Source: Wolinella sp052173415 (GTDB taxonomy: Bacteria > Campylobacterota > Campylobacteria > Campylobacterales > Helicobacteraceae). From it: 64,000 bases of DNA. Of the stretch, positions 1 to 9,880 are shown in pieces; within the stretch, counting starts at the first letter, position 1; each line of letters begins with the position of its first letter. Under the pieces are notes generated by a model that saw only the letters and a list, made by a program, of their open reading frames with translations, did not search any database and was not told the origin of the DNA. Location of the stretch: assembly GCA_052173415.1 (NCBI GenBank), contig JBQMYQ010000001.1, forward strand, positions 18,851 to 82,850. The letters are read 5' to 3'. Made by a program: the position numbers and the translations under genes.

Positions 1-57
1 AGATTTGATACCGTTTGATACTTGTTGACGTTTCAAATGCAAAAAAATTATTTATTC

Positions 58-87
58 TTGATAATTTCATGATAATTTAAAATAATG
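58..87. promoter_or_regulatory. Possible Fur box upstream of the TonB receptor
   Basis: An A/T-rich stretch contains two spaced copies of GATAATTT followed by AAAATAATG, resembling the GATAAT-repeat organisation of Fur boxes. It lies about 55 bases upstream of a TonB-dependent receptor start, where iron-responsive control would be expected. The match is by eye only and the region is generally A/T-rich, so this is tentative. Confidence 0.35.
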
Positions 88-142
88 CTTCCTATTATCG
101 ATACCTATTTTTCTCAATATTTTCTTTAAAAGGGGTATGCAA

Positions 143-2289
143 ATGTATTCATACAGCACTATGAGCAGAGTCGTAGTGGCGTTGCTACTGAGCACATCGC
201 TGACGCTTGCTGATAATAGCGTGGGGGGGGGCTAAATAACAGCGCCGATTCCCATAAAAAGCGCAAAATAAGGAACAGAGCACCGACTGGGCGGAGTTTT
301 ATCTAAAGCTCATCTCGATTACCGCCAACAGGAGCGAGACGGAGCTCTCAAAATACGCGGGGCAGATTGGCGTGGCTGATCAATCTTTAGAGAAAAGCCC
401 CTCGCTGGTTGATGCGATCAGCGAGATTCCTGGGGTTAGCTTTGGGAGCGACTTTGGTCGTCAGGCAACACAGCAATTTAACATCCGAGGCTTTGGTTAT
501 GGGAGCGAAGATCGCGTCATTATCGCGCAAGATGGTGTGAAACGCTCCACGGGGTTGTATTCAAGTATGATTTCCACATTCCGCACGGACAATGATCTCC
601 TAAAGCGCGTCGAGATAGTCAAAGGTGCTTCATCGGTTCTACATGGAAGCGGAGCCATCGGGGGAATCGTTAGCATGCAGACAAAAAAATGTAGATGATT
701 TTATTAAGCATGGAAAATCCTACGGTCTTATGCTCGGTCATCGAAGCGAGAGCAACAAAATGTATTCTGAGCGTGCAGCTGTGGCATTCAAGCCACAAGA
801 GAATCTAGGAATCCTCCTCTATGGGAAGCATTCAAAATTTGGCAATTCAAAGCTCGCCGATGGCGGAAGGGGCGATACGAAATATGTCGTTAATAATGAG
901 CAAATCAATACGCTCTTTGGAAAGATAGAATACAAAATCGCTGACACACAAGGGCTTGACTTTAGTATCTACAATTTCCATGAGAATCTCACCACAGGCT
1001 GGCAATCGCTATGGTGGAGCGAGCCGGGAGATACTCCGACTATTGGGACAATCAAACAACGCGACTATAACGTGCAATATCACTACAATCCCGATTCCCC
1101 GCTAGTGAATTTGCAAGCTCAATATTTCAATTCTAGTGCCTCTTATCATCGTGAACGCGGAGGAAATGACTACATTAATCAAGAACGCCGTTGGGGTATT
1201 AATGTAAAAAATGAGAGCCTTTTTGGTGCATTTGGCGTAGATCATACACTGGTATTTGGTAGCGAATATGAGCGCAGGCGAGAAGATGCGGCTTTTTTGG
1301 CTAAAGGTGTTCTCAGAGATTTTAATTCACACCCCTCTTCCTATGAAGATTATGGACTCTATGCGCAAGATCTTATGGGGATCGGGGATTTTGAGATTAC
1401 CGCGGGAGGTCGCTTTGACTATTTCAAAAGAGAGGTGTTGCGCGAGGGGCGATCCAAATACAATGCGGGTCGATTCTCGCCAAAGATCGCACTCGCCTAT
1501 GAGGTGCTAGAGGGGATTAATCTGCTTGCGGGCTACTCAGAGACCTTCCGCGCACCTACACCCCATGAGACCTCATCATTTGGACCTATTAATAGGACAT
1601 ATTACTATCTACCAAATAGCAATCTAAAACCGGAAATAGCACGCGAAGTTGAGTTTGGTTTTTCTATTGACAGGGAACTTTTTGGCGGAGATCGGCTCTA
1701 TTTCAAGGCGACACATTTTATAGGAGAAATTAAAGATATGATCACTCTTGTGGCACACCCGGAGCTTGGAGTGCCACCCCCTGATGGCACTCTAGACCCA
1801 CAGCAATACGGGCAACATAAAAACGTAGACAGGGCGAAACGACAGGGATATGAACTTGAAGGGCGATACAATGTTGGGAATCTTGGCACTCGCTTGAGCT
1901 ACGGACATCTAAAAATCTATAACGCAGCGACGAATAAGCGCATTGGTGCGTATGCGGACAAAATCACTCTAGGGACAGAGTATAAAATCACGCCATGGGA
2001 TCTCGCGCTAGGGGCAGATCTTACACACTGGCTCAAGCCAAAACGAGACGTATGGACACGGGTAATCAGAGGGCAGACTTATCACTACGTCAATAACGAA
2101 TACACAATCGTGAATCTTCATGGCGTCTGGAAGCCCAAGAATCTCTTTGGATTTCAAGATGGTATGAAGATGGGCTTTGGGGTGAGAAACCTCTTTGACA
2201 AACCCTACACACACCCAAACAACTACAAAAACACCGCAGCGGTAGGACGCGGACGAAACTTCTATATCGATGTGGAGCTGAAGTTTTAA
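143..2289 (+). pseudogene. TonB-dependent outer-membrane receptor (haem/haemoglobin type), three frameshifts
   Basis: The product would be an outer-membrane TonB-dependent receptor for energised uptake of haem or another iron compound. The parts are a signal peptide from ATG 143 (preceded by AAAAGGGG; ATG 137 is too close to this SD), a plug domain in another frame from about 258 to 689 (IRGFG, RVEIVKG and GSGAIGG motifs), and a beta-barrel in a third frame from about 690 to 2289, ending in a terminal Phe after a GVRNLFDK motif. The frame breaks fall at a G9 run (223-231), an A5 run (256-260) and an A7 run (683-689). G10, A6 and A6 respectively would restore one frame of about 715 codons. The G9 run immediately after the signal peptide suggests phase variation, but the two A-run breaks suggest decay or homopolymer sequencing error. 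The haem-type assignment rests on plug and barrel resemblance and is moderate. Confidence 0.8.
223..231 (+). repeat. G9 homopolymer tract in the TonB receptor
   Basis: Nine consecutive G residues directly follow the signal-peptide codons. With nine Gs translation stops at TAA 233. Ten Gs would read on through the next stretch. Tracts like this are classic slipped-strand switches in Helicobacter and Campylobacter surface genes. Confidence 0.85.
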
Positions 2290-2305
2290 CACACCTTTTT
2301 CAAAT

Positions 2306-2337
2306 ATCGATTCCCCGATTCCTTGCGGGGAATCGAT
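2306..2337. terminator. Inverted repeat between convergent genes
   Basis: A 12-bp perfect stem (2306-2317 with 2326-2337) has an 8-base loop between the ends of the plus-strand receptor and the minus-strand wecA-like gene. The arms contain GATTCCCC and GGGGAATC, the overrepresented motif of this window. There is no strong U-run on either side, so it may be a weak or bidirectional terminator. Confidence 0.5.
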
Positions 2338-2346
2338 GCCAAAAAG

Positions 2347-3333
2347 CTAAGAGCGTCCGAATCTCACAAGCCTCATATAAAAAAGATGATACGCCACAAT
2401 AAAGAGAAAAACCGTAACGATGAGTAGCAGAGTATCACTCGGATAAAAAAGCGGCGCGATGATAAAAGGCGCGCTAAAAATCCAAAGAAATAGCGAAGTT
2501 TTGGGGTTACTCCTTGTGAGGCGCTTAAAGATCAGCGAATGCAAATGCAAACCGTCGGGATAAAGCGCGGAAAATCCTCGGAATCGCCTACGATAAATAG
2601 AGAAAAGCACCTCATAGACGGGATAAATCATAATCGCCAGCACAAACCACGGCGAAACCTCCGCATGCCTCTGGCTAAGCAAAATAGCGATCTGCACAAT
2701 CGCAAAACCCAAGAAATAAGCTCCGCCATCGCCAAGGAAGATTTTCCCTTTGGGGAAATTCAACACGAAAAACCCCAACGTCGCGGAAAAAATCACAAGG
2801 CAGAGCGTAAGAAGCTCGCTATCTCCGACACTATGTGCCGCAAATGCGAGCGCGCCAAGCACCATGAGGGCGATTCCTGAGGCGAGCCCATTAAAGCCAT
2901 CGATGATATTCATCGCATTAGTCGCCCCCACCACGGCAAAAAGTGTGAAAAATAGCCCGATTCCAAAGGGCAGGCTGATTCCTACATCAAGAATCAGCGC
3001 ATCAAGAAGCACGATTCCCGCAACCGCTGCACTTAATTGAATAAAAAGGCGCAGTTTTGGACTAAGTGTGCCCTTAAAATCCTCAATAATCCCGCTTGCA
3101 AACGCAAGCAAACTTGCAAAGATAAAATTCCAACCAAGCAAAGCATAAATAATCACTAAACATGAAGCGAAAAATATCCCTAATCCACCTGCGCGAGGAG
3201 TGGGGGAATCATGCGTGCATTGCGGCTTATCACTCTCATGGGAATCGATAAAAAATCCGTTACGTTTTGAGAACATAATAACAAAAATGGAAGTAAGTAG
3301 CGAGATGAGAAACGGCGCGAGTGTAGTGCCCAT
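2347..3333 (-). CDS. wecA: WecA/MraY-family undecaprenyl-phosphate sugar-1-phosphate transferase
   Basis: This is an integral membrane enzyme of glycosyltransferase family 4 (polyprenyl-phosphate N-acetylhexosamine-1-phosphate transferase) that would load the first sugar onto undecaprenyl phosphate to start O-antigen synthesis. The 328-residue protein is almost entirely hydrophobic segments. It has the family motifs DGFNGLASG (about residue 145) and LGDGGAYFLGF (about residue 200), plus a conserved Asp near the amino end. It is the promoter-distal gene of the polysaccharide operon. The exact sugar (GlcNAc, FucNAc or QuiNAc) cannot be told from the sequence. Confidence 0.85.
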   Translation of the reverse strand: MGTTLAPFLISLLTSIFVIMFSKRNGFFIDSHESDKPQCTHDSPTPRAGGLGIFFASCLVIIYALLGWNFIFASLLAFASGIIEDFKGTLSPKLRLFIQLSAAVAGIVLLDALILDVGISLPFGIGLFFTLFAVVGATNAMNIIDGFNGLASGIALMVLGALAFAAHSVGDSELLTLCLVIFSATLGFFVLNFPKGKIFLGDGGAYFLGFAIVQIAILLSQRHAEVSPWFVLAIMIYPVYEVLFSIYRRRFRGFSALYPDGLHLHSLIFKRLTRSNPKTSLFLWIFSAPFIIAPLFYPSDTLLLIVTVFLFIVAYHLFYMRLVRFGRS

Positions 3334-3339
3334 TTTGCC

Positions 3340-4092
3340 CTATTCTTTTCTAAAAAATTGCCCGATTTTCCTTAGGGGCTTGAGCCAAAATCCTATCCAA
3401 GGGAATGTTAAATTATTCTTTTTCCATGCGCGCGCAGACTCGAGATTCGCGCGGATAATGTTGCCTAAAGAGCGATTACTCTCGCCGCCTAATTGCATTT
3501 TGACAATCACCTTAGGCAGATAATCAACCTTGATTTTGTGACGATAAAGCAGGCGTAACATCAGCTCATAATCTGCGGCAATTTTAAAGTCCAGATCAAA
3601 AGAGCCATATCGCTCATAGACGCTTTTGCGGACAAAAAACGTAGGGTGTGGCGGGTGCCATCCGTGCCTAAAATCCCCATCTCTGCCCGATTCCCAGTAT
3701 CGCACCGTCTGTTCGCGAGCATTCACATACACCAAATCCGCATAGAGTGCCTCAAGCGCGCAATCGTGCGCAAAACGCTCCGCTACCTCTTCTAGCACAC
3801 GCTCATTGGCATAGAAATCATCGGAGTTGAGTATCCCGATAATCTCGCCCTTTGCATGCTCAATTCCCTTATTCATCGCGTCATAGATTCCCGCATCCGG
3901 CTCGCTGATACACGTGCTAATCGCGCTTTTGTAGCTTTTCACAATCTCTAGCGTCTCATCGGTGCTCGCGCCATCAATGATAATCATCTCCTTGTGCGCG
4001 TAAGTCTGTGACACAATGGAATCGAGCGTGCGCTTAAGCGTAGAGGCACTATTGTAGGTTGCGGTGATGATGGAGAGCGTAGGATTTTTCAA
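3340..4092 (-). CDS. Glycosyltransferase family 2
   Basis: This 250-residue GT-A fold glycosyltransferase probably adds one sugar of the O-antigen repeat at the cytoplasmic membrane face. The amino end shows the GT2 signature (LSIITATYNS, then IIDGASTDET), a SEPDAGIYDAMNKG segment and the metal-binding SDD (LNSDDFYA). No membrane segments are evident. It overlaps the upstream glycosyltransferase by four bases (ATGA), implying translational coupling. Donor and acceptor are unknown. Confidence 0.85.
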   Translation of the reverse strand: MKNPTLSIITATYNSASTLKRTLDSIVSQTYAHKEMIIIDGASTDETLEIVKSYKSAISTCISEPDAGIYDAMNKGIEHAKGEIIGILNSDDFYANERVLEEVAERFAHDCALEALYADLVYVNAREQTVRYWESGRDGDFRHGWHPPHPTFFVRKSVYERYGSFDLDFKIAADYELMLRLLYRHKIKVDYLPKVIVKMQLGGESNRSLGNIIRANLESARAWKKNNLTFPWIGFWLKPLRKIGQFFRKE

Positions 4093-5198
4093 AACTTTTT
4101 CTCCGCTTTTTTGATAATTTGTTCATACTTACCGAGCATAATCTCCGCGACATGCTCAAGCGAATATTTTTGAGCAAGGCTAAAAGCGCACTGCGAAACA
4201 GCCGATAGATTCAAGCTCATCATGCGCGCAATCCCGTGGGCGATCGTCTCTGGGGTGTTATTTTCAATCACGATTCCCGCGTTATGGCTTTCGATTTCAT
4301 CAAAATCACACGCCCTCGTGATAAGCACAGGCAATCCATGCGAAATCGCCTCAAGTGCGACGAGACTCTTCACTTCCGTATGGGAGGCGAGGGCTAAAAA
4401 TGAAGCTCTTTGATAGAGTGCCGCTTTAGCTTGCTGATCCACAAAGCCGACAAACTCGACCCTATCTACAAGCCCCATGTGCCTAACAAGTCCAAATAGC
4501 TCATTTTTATATGCCACATCGCCATCTCCAGCGATGATAAGCCTAGCTTTGGGAATCGCCTTAAGTGCTGTTATTAGTCTATCGATTCCTTTTAGTTGAT
4601 GAAGCCTGCCAACGAACAAAATCACAGGCTCATTGGGGAAACTTACCTTTGGATTCTTGGGTAAAAGCGAATTTCCATTGGGTAATAAAAAAGAATAAAC
4701 AGCAGGCATTAGCTTCTTAGCCTGTTCGTATTCTCTTGTCGCTATGGTATGGATCGCACCCGCCCTTTTGAAGCTAATGCGCTCAAATAGCCACCAGTAA
4801 ATTTTCTTTTTTAGCCACTTTTGCTTAAGTGCATTGGCTTGGATCATTCCATGCGAAGATATTACATAAGGCACACCCGCACGATATGCAACCTTAGAGG
4901 CAATAAAATGCGGATAGAGCCACATTCCATGGATATGCACCACATCAAACTCCCCAATGCGCAGCTCTAGCTCATTCTTGAGCGCGCTAGAGTATCTCCA
5001 ATGTGGCTCTGCGGTAAATAACTTGATACTATGATCGCTTAAAATCTCGCTCGGAATCTCATCACCGCTGACCCTGGCACTCCACAGCTCAACATCGATT
5101 CCCGCTTCTTTGAGCGAATAGAATAAATTCAAAACTGCAAACGTTAAGCCACCCCAAAGACGCGACAAAGACGGATTTACAAACAAAATCTTTCTCAC
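4089..5198 (-). CDS. Glycosyltransferase family 4 (GT-B)
   Basis: This 369-residue two-domain GT-B glycosyltransferase is likely part of O-antigen assembly. The amino domain has a GGL segment near residue 16 and an HIHGMW motif. The carboxyl domain has LFVGRLHQLKG, a nucleotide-sugar-binding region with IIAGDGD, and the family E-x7-E region around ALEAISHGLPV. It overlaps the neighbours at both ends by four bases (ATGA), so it sits in a tightly coupled run. The sugar transferred is unknown. Confidence 0.85.
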   Translation of the reverse strand: MRKILFVNPSLSRLWGGLTFAVLNLFYSLKEAGIDVELWSARVSGDEIPSEILSDHSIKLFTAEPHWRYSSALKNELELRIGEFDVVHIHGMWLYPHFIASKVAYRAGVPYVISSHGMIQANALKQKWLKKKIYWWLFERISFKRAGAIHTIATREYEQAKKLMPAVYSFLLPNGNSLLPKNPKVSFPNEPVILFVGRLHQLKGIDRLITALKAIPKARLIIAGDGDVAYKNELFGLVRHMGLVDRVEFVGFVDQQAKAALYQRASFLALASHTEVKSLVALEAISHGLPVLITRACDFDEIESHNAGIVIENNTPETIAHGIARMMSLNLSAVSQCAFSLAQKYSLEHVAEIMLGKYEQIIKKAEKKF

Positions 5199-6217
5199 AA
5201 CTCATAGCTCCCGACTTGTGCGAGGTCTTTTTGCTCTATCGAATACCTAGCTACGCCTTCAATAAGCTTTTCATAGGATGTTCCACTCAACGATAAAATC
5301 GCCTCTCTCAGGGAAGCAAGCTCCCTAATTATGATTCCATTGATGTGGTCATGGATCAACTCACATGCGCCACATTTCGCACTCAAAATCACAGGCATGC
5401 CAAAATAGAGAGCCTCCTCGATGACTAACCCCCATGTCTCGCTTTGACTGGGGAGTAGCAGTAGGTCATTTTGTAAAAAATAGTCCGCAAGGACGCGATT
5501 CTCCACAGCTCCGACAAAGTGAATATTTGAATGAGCGAGCATTTTTAGCTCCTCTTCCAGCTCGCCTCTACCCACAATCTCAAGGCGAAATTCCGGCAAT
5601 TCATTGAAAAGCTCGACCAAAAACTTAATATTCTTCTCAGGCGAGAGGCGACCGATGAATAAAAAACGCCTTGCATAGGCTCTTTTGATGGGCTCAAAGT
5701 GAGGCTTGTTGATGATTCCCACACCCTTTGTAATCACAATATCGCCCTTAAAACCAAGGGCTCTTGCTAGCCTGCCATGCGCCTCCCCCGAGGCAAAAAC
5801 TCGAGAGATTCGGCTAATAAATAGCCGTTTTATCGCGCCTTTAAGCCCGTTTGTATGACTTTCATTAATGCTTGATTCCAATGCTAGGGCATTTTTATGA
5901 CGCGGGCTCAAAAATGAAGCAAACCAAAATTCAGGCAGATCCCAGCCACTAACTAAAAGCCTTTTGTAGGAAATCGTTCGCAAAAAATTCAAAATAGCAA
6001 ACAGATTCCTGCACCGATCCCGATGCTGAAAATCCCCGTGGTGGCAAATCGTGTATTCAAACGCAGCGTTATTAATGCCAGAAAAATCGCTAGAGCGTTT
6101 CTGCGAAGTATTTGAGGCGATGAAAATCACAAATATTTTGAGCTTTTTGGCAAGCTCGTTGTAGAGATTGACCTTATAAAAGGCTGGAATATGTGTGATG
6201 ATTAGATAGTCATGCAT
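5195..6217 (-). CDS. Glycosyltransferase family 4 (GT-B)
   Basis: A second GT-B glycosyltransferase of 340 residues. The carboxyl domain shows FLFIGRLSPEKN, a VGRGELEEEL segment and the conserved EEALYFGMPVI stretch. The amino domain is divergent. The start at 6217 overlaps by eight bases the full-frame end (6210) of the phase-variable acyltransferase upstream, so its translation may be affected when that gene is switched off. Specificity is unknown. Confidence 0.82.
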   Translation of the reverse strand: MHDYLIITHIPAFYKVNLYNELAKKLKIFVIFIASNTSQKRSSDFSGINNAAFEYTICHHGDFQHRDRCRNLFAILNFLRTISYKRLLVSGWDLPEFWFASFLSPRHKNALALESSINESHTNGLKGAIKRLFISRISRVFASGEAHGRLARALGFKGDIVITKGVGIINKPHFEPIKRAYARRFLFIGRLSPEKNIKFLVELFNELPEFRLEIVGRGELEEELKMLAHSNIHFVGAVENRVLADYFLQNDLLLLPSQSETWGLVIEEALYFGMPVILSAKCGACELIHDHINGIIIRELASLREAILSLSGTSYEKLIEGVARYSIEQKDLAQVGSYEL

Positions 6218-7140
6218 GGGCGAGGTGCTCTTTTGTGGTGTGGATTTTAAAGGAGAGGATTCCCTGAAGCAGGATAAGCGAGATTATAAGTTTAAGCCAC
6301 CAGCCTCCAAAATGAAGCTTCTCAACAACAATATGCGCCACGTTATTTGTGTAGGGGTGAATAATAAACAGCCACATACTTGCCCCCCCCCCATGACGCT
6401 AAAAATGCATTATTTAAAGGCAGTTTCATAAATATTTTCACAAGCAATACTACTACGGAAGTCGCCCATAGGATATTTATCAGGACAGATGTATAGTTTT
6501 TTGAAGCCATGTCTAGCTCAGGGATGCCGTAAAATAGAAAAATTACGCCAATGATGCACGTTGCCCCATAAAGCCAAGGCGATTCCCTGTATTTGAAGAC
6601 AAGATTCCCAATAAATATAAATAAAAGCGCGTTGCATGCGTTATCCAAAGCAAAAGGTAGCTCGATAAAAAAACTAAAAGCAAAAAGAAGAGTTGCGCTT
6701 GCAAAACTCATAAAAAGTGATGGAATGAGGCTGGTAAGACCCCTATACAGCAACTTAGCGAAAAAAAGTGTGGGCAGAAACCAAAGCACAAAGGCATAGG
6801 TATTCATAAGAGACTGCATATCCATAGAGACGAATACCCCGTAAAACTCGTGCATGTAATCTAAAACGTCTCGGTGCAGTAGATATCGTTTGAGTGTGTC
6901 AGTTGCGATTCCGATAATAGCAAAGACAAAATAGGGGATCATTAGTCGCTTAAAATCTTTTTTTACTGCGCACAAAAGCTCGCCTGAAGAGAGTGCGCGA
7001 ATAAAAAATCCAGAAATGATAAAAAATAGCGGCATGTGCCATGAATAGATAAAAGTGCCAAAAGGCGAGCTTATGTGCCCTAAAATAACGGCTAAAATCC
7101 CAAATGCTTTGAGATTATCCACCCAAATATTTCGTTGCAA
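6210..7140 (-). CDS. Phase-variable acyltransferase family 3 (O-acetyltransferase), OFF as given
   Basis: This is an integral membrane acyltransferase of the OafA/fucose O-acetylase type, which would acetylate a polysaccharide sugar. The amino end has the family pattern (NIWVDNLKAFGIL, then VILGH; SWHMPLFFIISGFF), followed by many hydrophobic helices. A G10 tract on the coding strand (plus-strand C10, 6383-6392) puts the carboxyl end out of frame, giving a stop at 6343. One G fewer restores MWLFIIHPYTNN and an ending at 6210 (309 residues). TTG 7140 is preferred as start because AAGGA lies eight bases upstream and the reading begins at the family's usual position. ATG 7176 lies inside the upstream gene. 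Confidence 0.8.
6383..6392 (-). repeat. G10 (coding strand) phase-variation tract in the acyltransferase
   Basis: Ten consecutive C residues on the plus strand. G9 or G12 on the coding strand would be in frame with the conserved carboxyl-terminal helices. G10 yields a short alternative tail ending at 6343. Confidence 0.9.
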
Positions 7141-7946
7141 AATAGTTATCCTTGCTGAGTTGTTTAATAAAAACAAATCCGTAGTCTTTTAAAATCTCAA
7201 AGACCGATTCCCGATTAGAGCTAAAGCATTCAAAAACGATTCCTGAGATTTGATAATTCATCAAAAAATCTCGCGCACCCAAAAGGACTTCCTTCTCAAA
7301 TCCTTCAACATCAATCTTCATAAGATACCAACAATCCTTTGAGAAATCTCTTGTTCTAACAAAATTATCAAGCGTCATGGATTGAACTATTATAGATTCC
7401 TCTGCCCCCCCCCCCGCTCATGTTTTTGGATTTTTGAGGGTCGATTCCATGCGTTTGCACGATGTGATTAATAGATGAGCTTCCTCCGTGGTTAGAAAAA
7501 AAGAGTTCACCATCGACATTTGAGAGCGCCATGCGATGAATGTCGCGCTCATCAAGATGATTGAACAAAAAATTCATTTTACATCGCCAAAACGTGTAAG
7601 GGTGTGGCTCAAAAGCAAGCACTTGAGCACAAAGATCACAAAGCATCAAGGAGTACGAGCCTATATTCGCACCTATATCAAGAAAAATGCTTTTTGAGTG
7701 CGAGCGCGCAAGTCTCCTTAGCGTATCAATTTCGGCTTTATCCGGAATCCTCGTATAGAAAAAGTAACTTGAAACATTGGAATCGGGATAGAGAAGTATA
7801 TTCTTACCGTTAAACAATTTTTTAGAAAAGAGACTTCGTGTAAAACGCTTGAAAAGTTGCCAAAAAACTCCCAAAAATAGGTATTTTATTATACGAATAC
7901 CACTGTTCTCTCTGTAAATATACCGCAACACATTGAACATCAACAA
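7115..7946 (-). CDS. Phase-variable FkbM-family methyltransferase, OFF as given
   Basis: An S-adenosylmethionine-dependent sugar O-methyltransferase of the FkbM family. The first part (7946 to about 7416) carries the SAM-binding motif FLDIGANIGSYSLM and the AFEPHP acidic loop. The last part (about 7404 to 7115) carries the typical SMTLDNF and MKIDVEGFEKEVLLGA segments. They are separated by a G11 tract on the coding strand (plus 7405-7415). G10 would join them through an AEESIIVQ reading into one 276-residue protein. As given, translation stops within 20 codons after the tract. The downstream acyltransferase start overlaps its end. The target sugar is unknown. Confidence 0.85.
7405..7415 (-). 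repeat. G11 (coding strand) phase-variation tract in the FkbM methyltransferase
   Basis: Eleven consecutive C residues on the plus strand. G10 or G13 on the coding strand restores the FkbM frame. The tract sits mid-gene between two halves that align to one family. Confidence 0.9.
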
Positions 7947-8722
7947 TCTCCCATGACTTTCTTAATTATAGCTTTCACTACATCAATGCAATAGATAGCA
8001 AAAAGGATAAAGGACGGGGCAACTTTGTTAGCTTTCTTGATCTTATAATATTCTTTAAGAATCTCGAGTGCTCTGCCATTCCCAATGCCATCAGCACGCC
8101 ATCTAGCAACCACTACATCACTGCTGCGAACTCTTGGAAATTCATGATAGGCTCTAAGAAGTAGCTCATAATCCATAGAAAATATCCACCTCTCATCAAA
8201 AAGCCCGTATTTATCAAAAAAACTTCGATGCATAAAAAGCCCCTGATGAGGAAAAGGCATCTTAAAAAGAAGCTTTTGGAGGCGGAAATCCCCTGCACTC
8301 TGAGAAGTATAAAGCTCTTTGCCATCAATATCAACCCTCTGAATCCTCGCGCTCACAAGGGTATCACATTCAACATCAACGCAAGCAAAAACCCTTCTAA
8401 TCGCATCGGCGTCCAGGAATCCATCGCCATCACCCTGAAAATTAATATACTCTCCAGTCGCTACGCGGATTCCCTTATTAAAAGCATCGGCGATTCCCTT
8501 GTCCGGCTCGCTCACCCAATAGGCAATCTTATCTTCATATTTCTTAATAATCTCGACGCTACCATCATTTGAGCCTCCATCAATGATAATATATTCAAGA
8601 TTTGGATAGGTTTGGTTGATAACACTAAGAATCGTTTCCCCAAGAAACTGCGCACCATTATAAACAACGGTAATAATGGAGATGAGGGGAAATCCTCTTG
8701 TATTCGCTAAACACTCATTCAT
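7940..8722 (-). CDS. Glycosyltransferase family 2
   Basis: This 260-residue GT2 enzyme resembles the one at 3.3-4.1 kb: ISIITVVYNGA at the amino end, IIDGGSNDGS, then EPDKGIADAFNKG and an unusual GDGDGF where SDD is usual. The carboxyl end has the SMDYELLLR segment typical of WcaA-like transferases. The start lies 15 bases after the end of the preceding glycosyltransferase, and its end overlaps the FkbM start. Its role is presumably one linkage of the O-unit. Confidence 0.82.
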   Translation of the reverse strand: MNECLANTRGFPLISIITVVYNGAQFLGETILSVINQTYPNLEYIIIDGGSNDGSVEIIKKYEDKIAYWVSEPDKGIADAFNKGIRVATGEYINFQGDGDGFLDADAIRRVFACVDVECDTLVSARIQRVDIDGKELYTSQSAGDFRLQKLLFKMPFPHQGLFMHRSFFDKYGLFDERWIFSMDYELLLRAYHEFPRVRSSDVVVARWRADGIGNGRALEILKEYYKIKKANKVAPSFILFAIYCIDVVKAIIKKVMGDC

Positions 8723-8737
8723 GAGAACTCATCTCGG

Positions 8738-9880
8738 CTAGAGGCACTGCCAAACATTTTTGAAAATTTTCTCTTTATTCTTATCAAACATTGTGTTATA
8801 TGCTATCCTTTCTCCGATTTCTAGCGCATTATGCGCATAAAAATCATATCGCTCTTCAATTGTATTAATAGCCTCAAGAATCTCGTCACTATCCGTATTA
8901 GCTACTTGAATGCCCACCTGATAATCCGAAACGAAATGAAAGCCGATTGTGTCATTTACAATCACAGGAATCCCGGCTGTAAGATAATTAAAAACTTTCC
9001 CCGAAGGAGAGCTTGCATAATTAAAAGAGCTATTAATAATACTCTGCAAATAAAGTCCCAGTCCGATTCTGAAGTTTGAGAGATAATCTGTAATTCTATC
9101 TTGCGCTATATAAGAATCGTCAAATATTACCCTTCCCTTTTGAATTAAATCTTTGTAACGCTCCTTAAGGTGCTTAACATATTGCAAATCTTTCAAACTC
9201 CCATTCGCAACAAAATACTTGATTGTTATCGGCTCGTTACTTCTATAAGCCAAATCAATACAACTCTCTACCTCATGCTCCTGTTTAAGGAGACCAAAAT
9301 AGATAAGCCCACGCCTGGAATGAAAGTCTTTAGATGTAAGATTCTCAAAAACTTCCTTTGGCACAATGGGAGAATTTTGAATATACATTACCCGATCATC
9401 AGCAAGCTTAGGAGCCAGATAATCCTTTCTCTCCCGACTCTGAATAATCAACCAAGGATTGGAACAAGAAAAAATTATCCTATTGCAAAGAGTACGATTA
9501 ACTTCCAAAGAAAAGTAAAGGGACTTCAATCCAAGTAACCAAGTGCAACAATATCCAATATCATCATATCCAACGGCACCAATAAAATTATGCTCACGTC
9601 TAAGCTTGATTGCATGATAGACCAAGAGAAAGAGCTTAACTGCTTTAATAATCCGTAGTTTCGAAAGCAACCGATCGGCAAGCCTCCCCAAAACGGCAGC
9701 TTTGTGACAGAAAGGAAGTTCATCCGTGGCAAAATCGCCACTGCTGTAAAACAACACAACAGATTCAAAATTATTAACGCGCAACATCTCAGCAAAGTTT
9801 AATACAGAGGGTGCAAACTTAATCCATGAATCTGGAAAAACTATTAAGACCTCTTTTCTACTACCCACACTACATTCCAA
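8738..9880 (-). CDS. Putative GT-B glycosyltransferase
   Basis: A 380-residue protein with GT-B character: an amino-terminal Rossmann-like half, and a carboxyl half with GLIYFGLL, a SPSGKVFNYLTAGIPVIV stretch like the acceptor-side E/P-G-P-V motif, and ANTDSDEILEAI near the end. Similarity to well-known families is weaker than for its neighbours. It overlaps the upstream methyltransferase by 37 bases. A GTG at 9868 is an alternative start. Local base composition is more A/T-rich than in flanking housekeeping genes. Confidence 0.65.
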   Translation of the reverse strand: MECSVGSRKEVLIVFPDSWIKFAPSVLNFAEMLRVNNFESVVLFYSSGDFATDELPFCHKAAVLGRLADRLLSKLRIIKAVKLFLLVYHAIKLRREHNFIGAVGYDDIGYCCTWLLGLKSLYFSLEVNRTLCNRIIFSCSNPWLIIQSRERKDYLAPKLADDRVMYIQNSPIVPKEVFENLTSKDFHSRRGLIYFGLLKQEHEVESCIDLAYRSNEPITIKYFVANGSLKDLQYVKHLKERYKDLIQKGRVIFDDSYIAQDRITDYLSNFRIGLGLYLQSIINSSFNYASSPSGKVFNYLTAGIPVIVNDTIGFHFVSDYQVGIQVANTDSDEILEAINTIEERYDFYAHNALEIGERIAYNTMFDKNKEKIFKNVWQCL

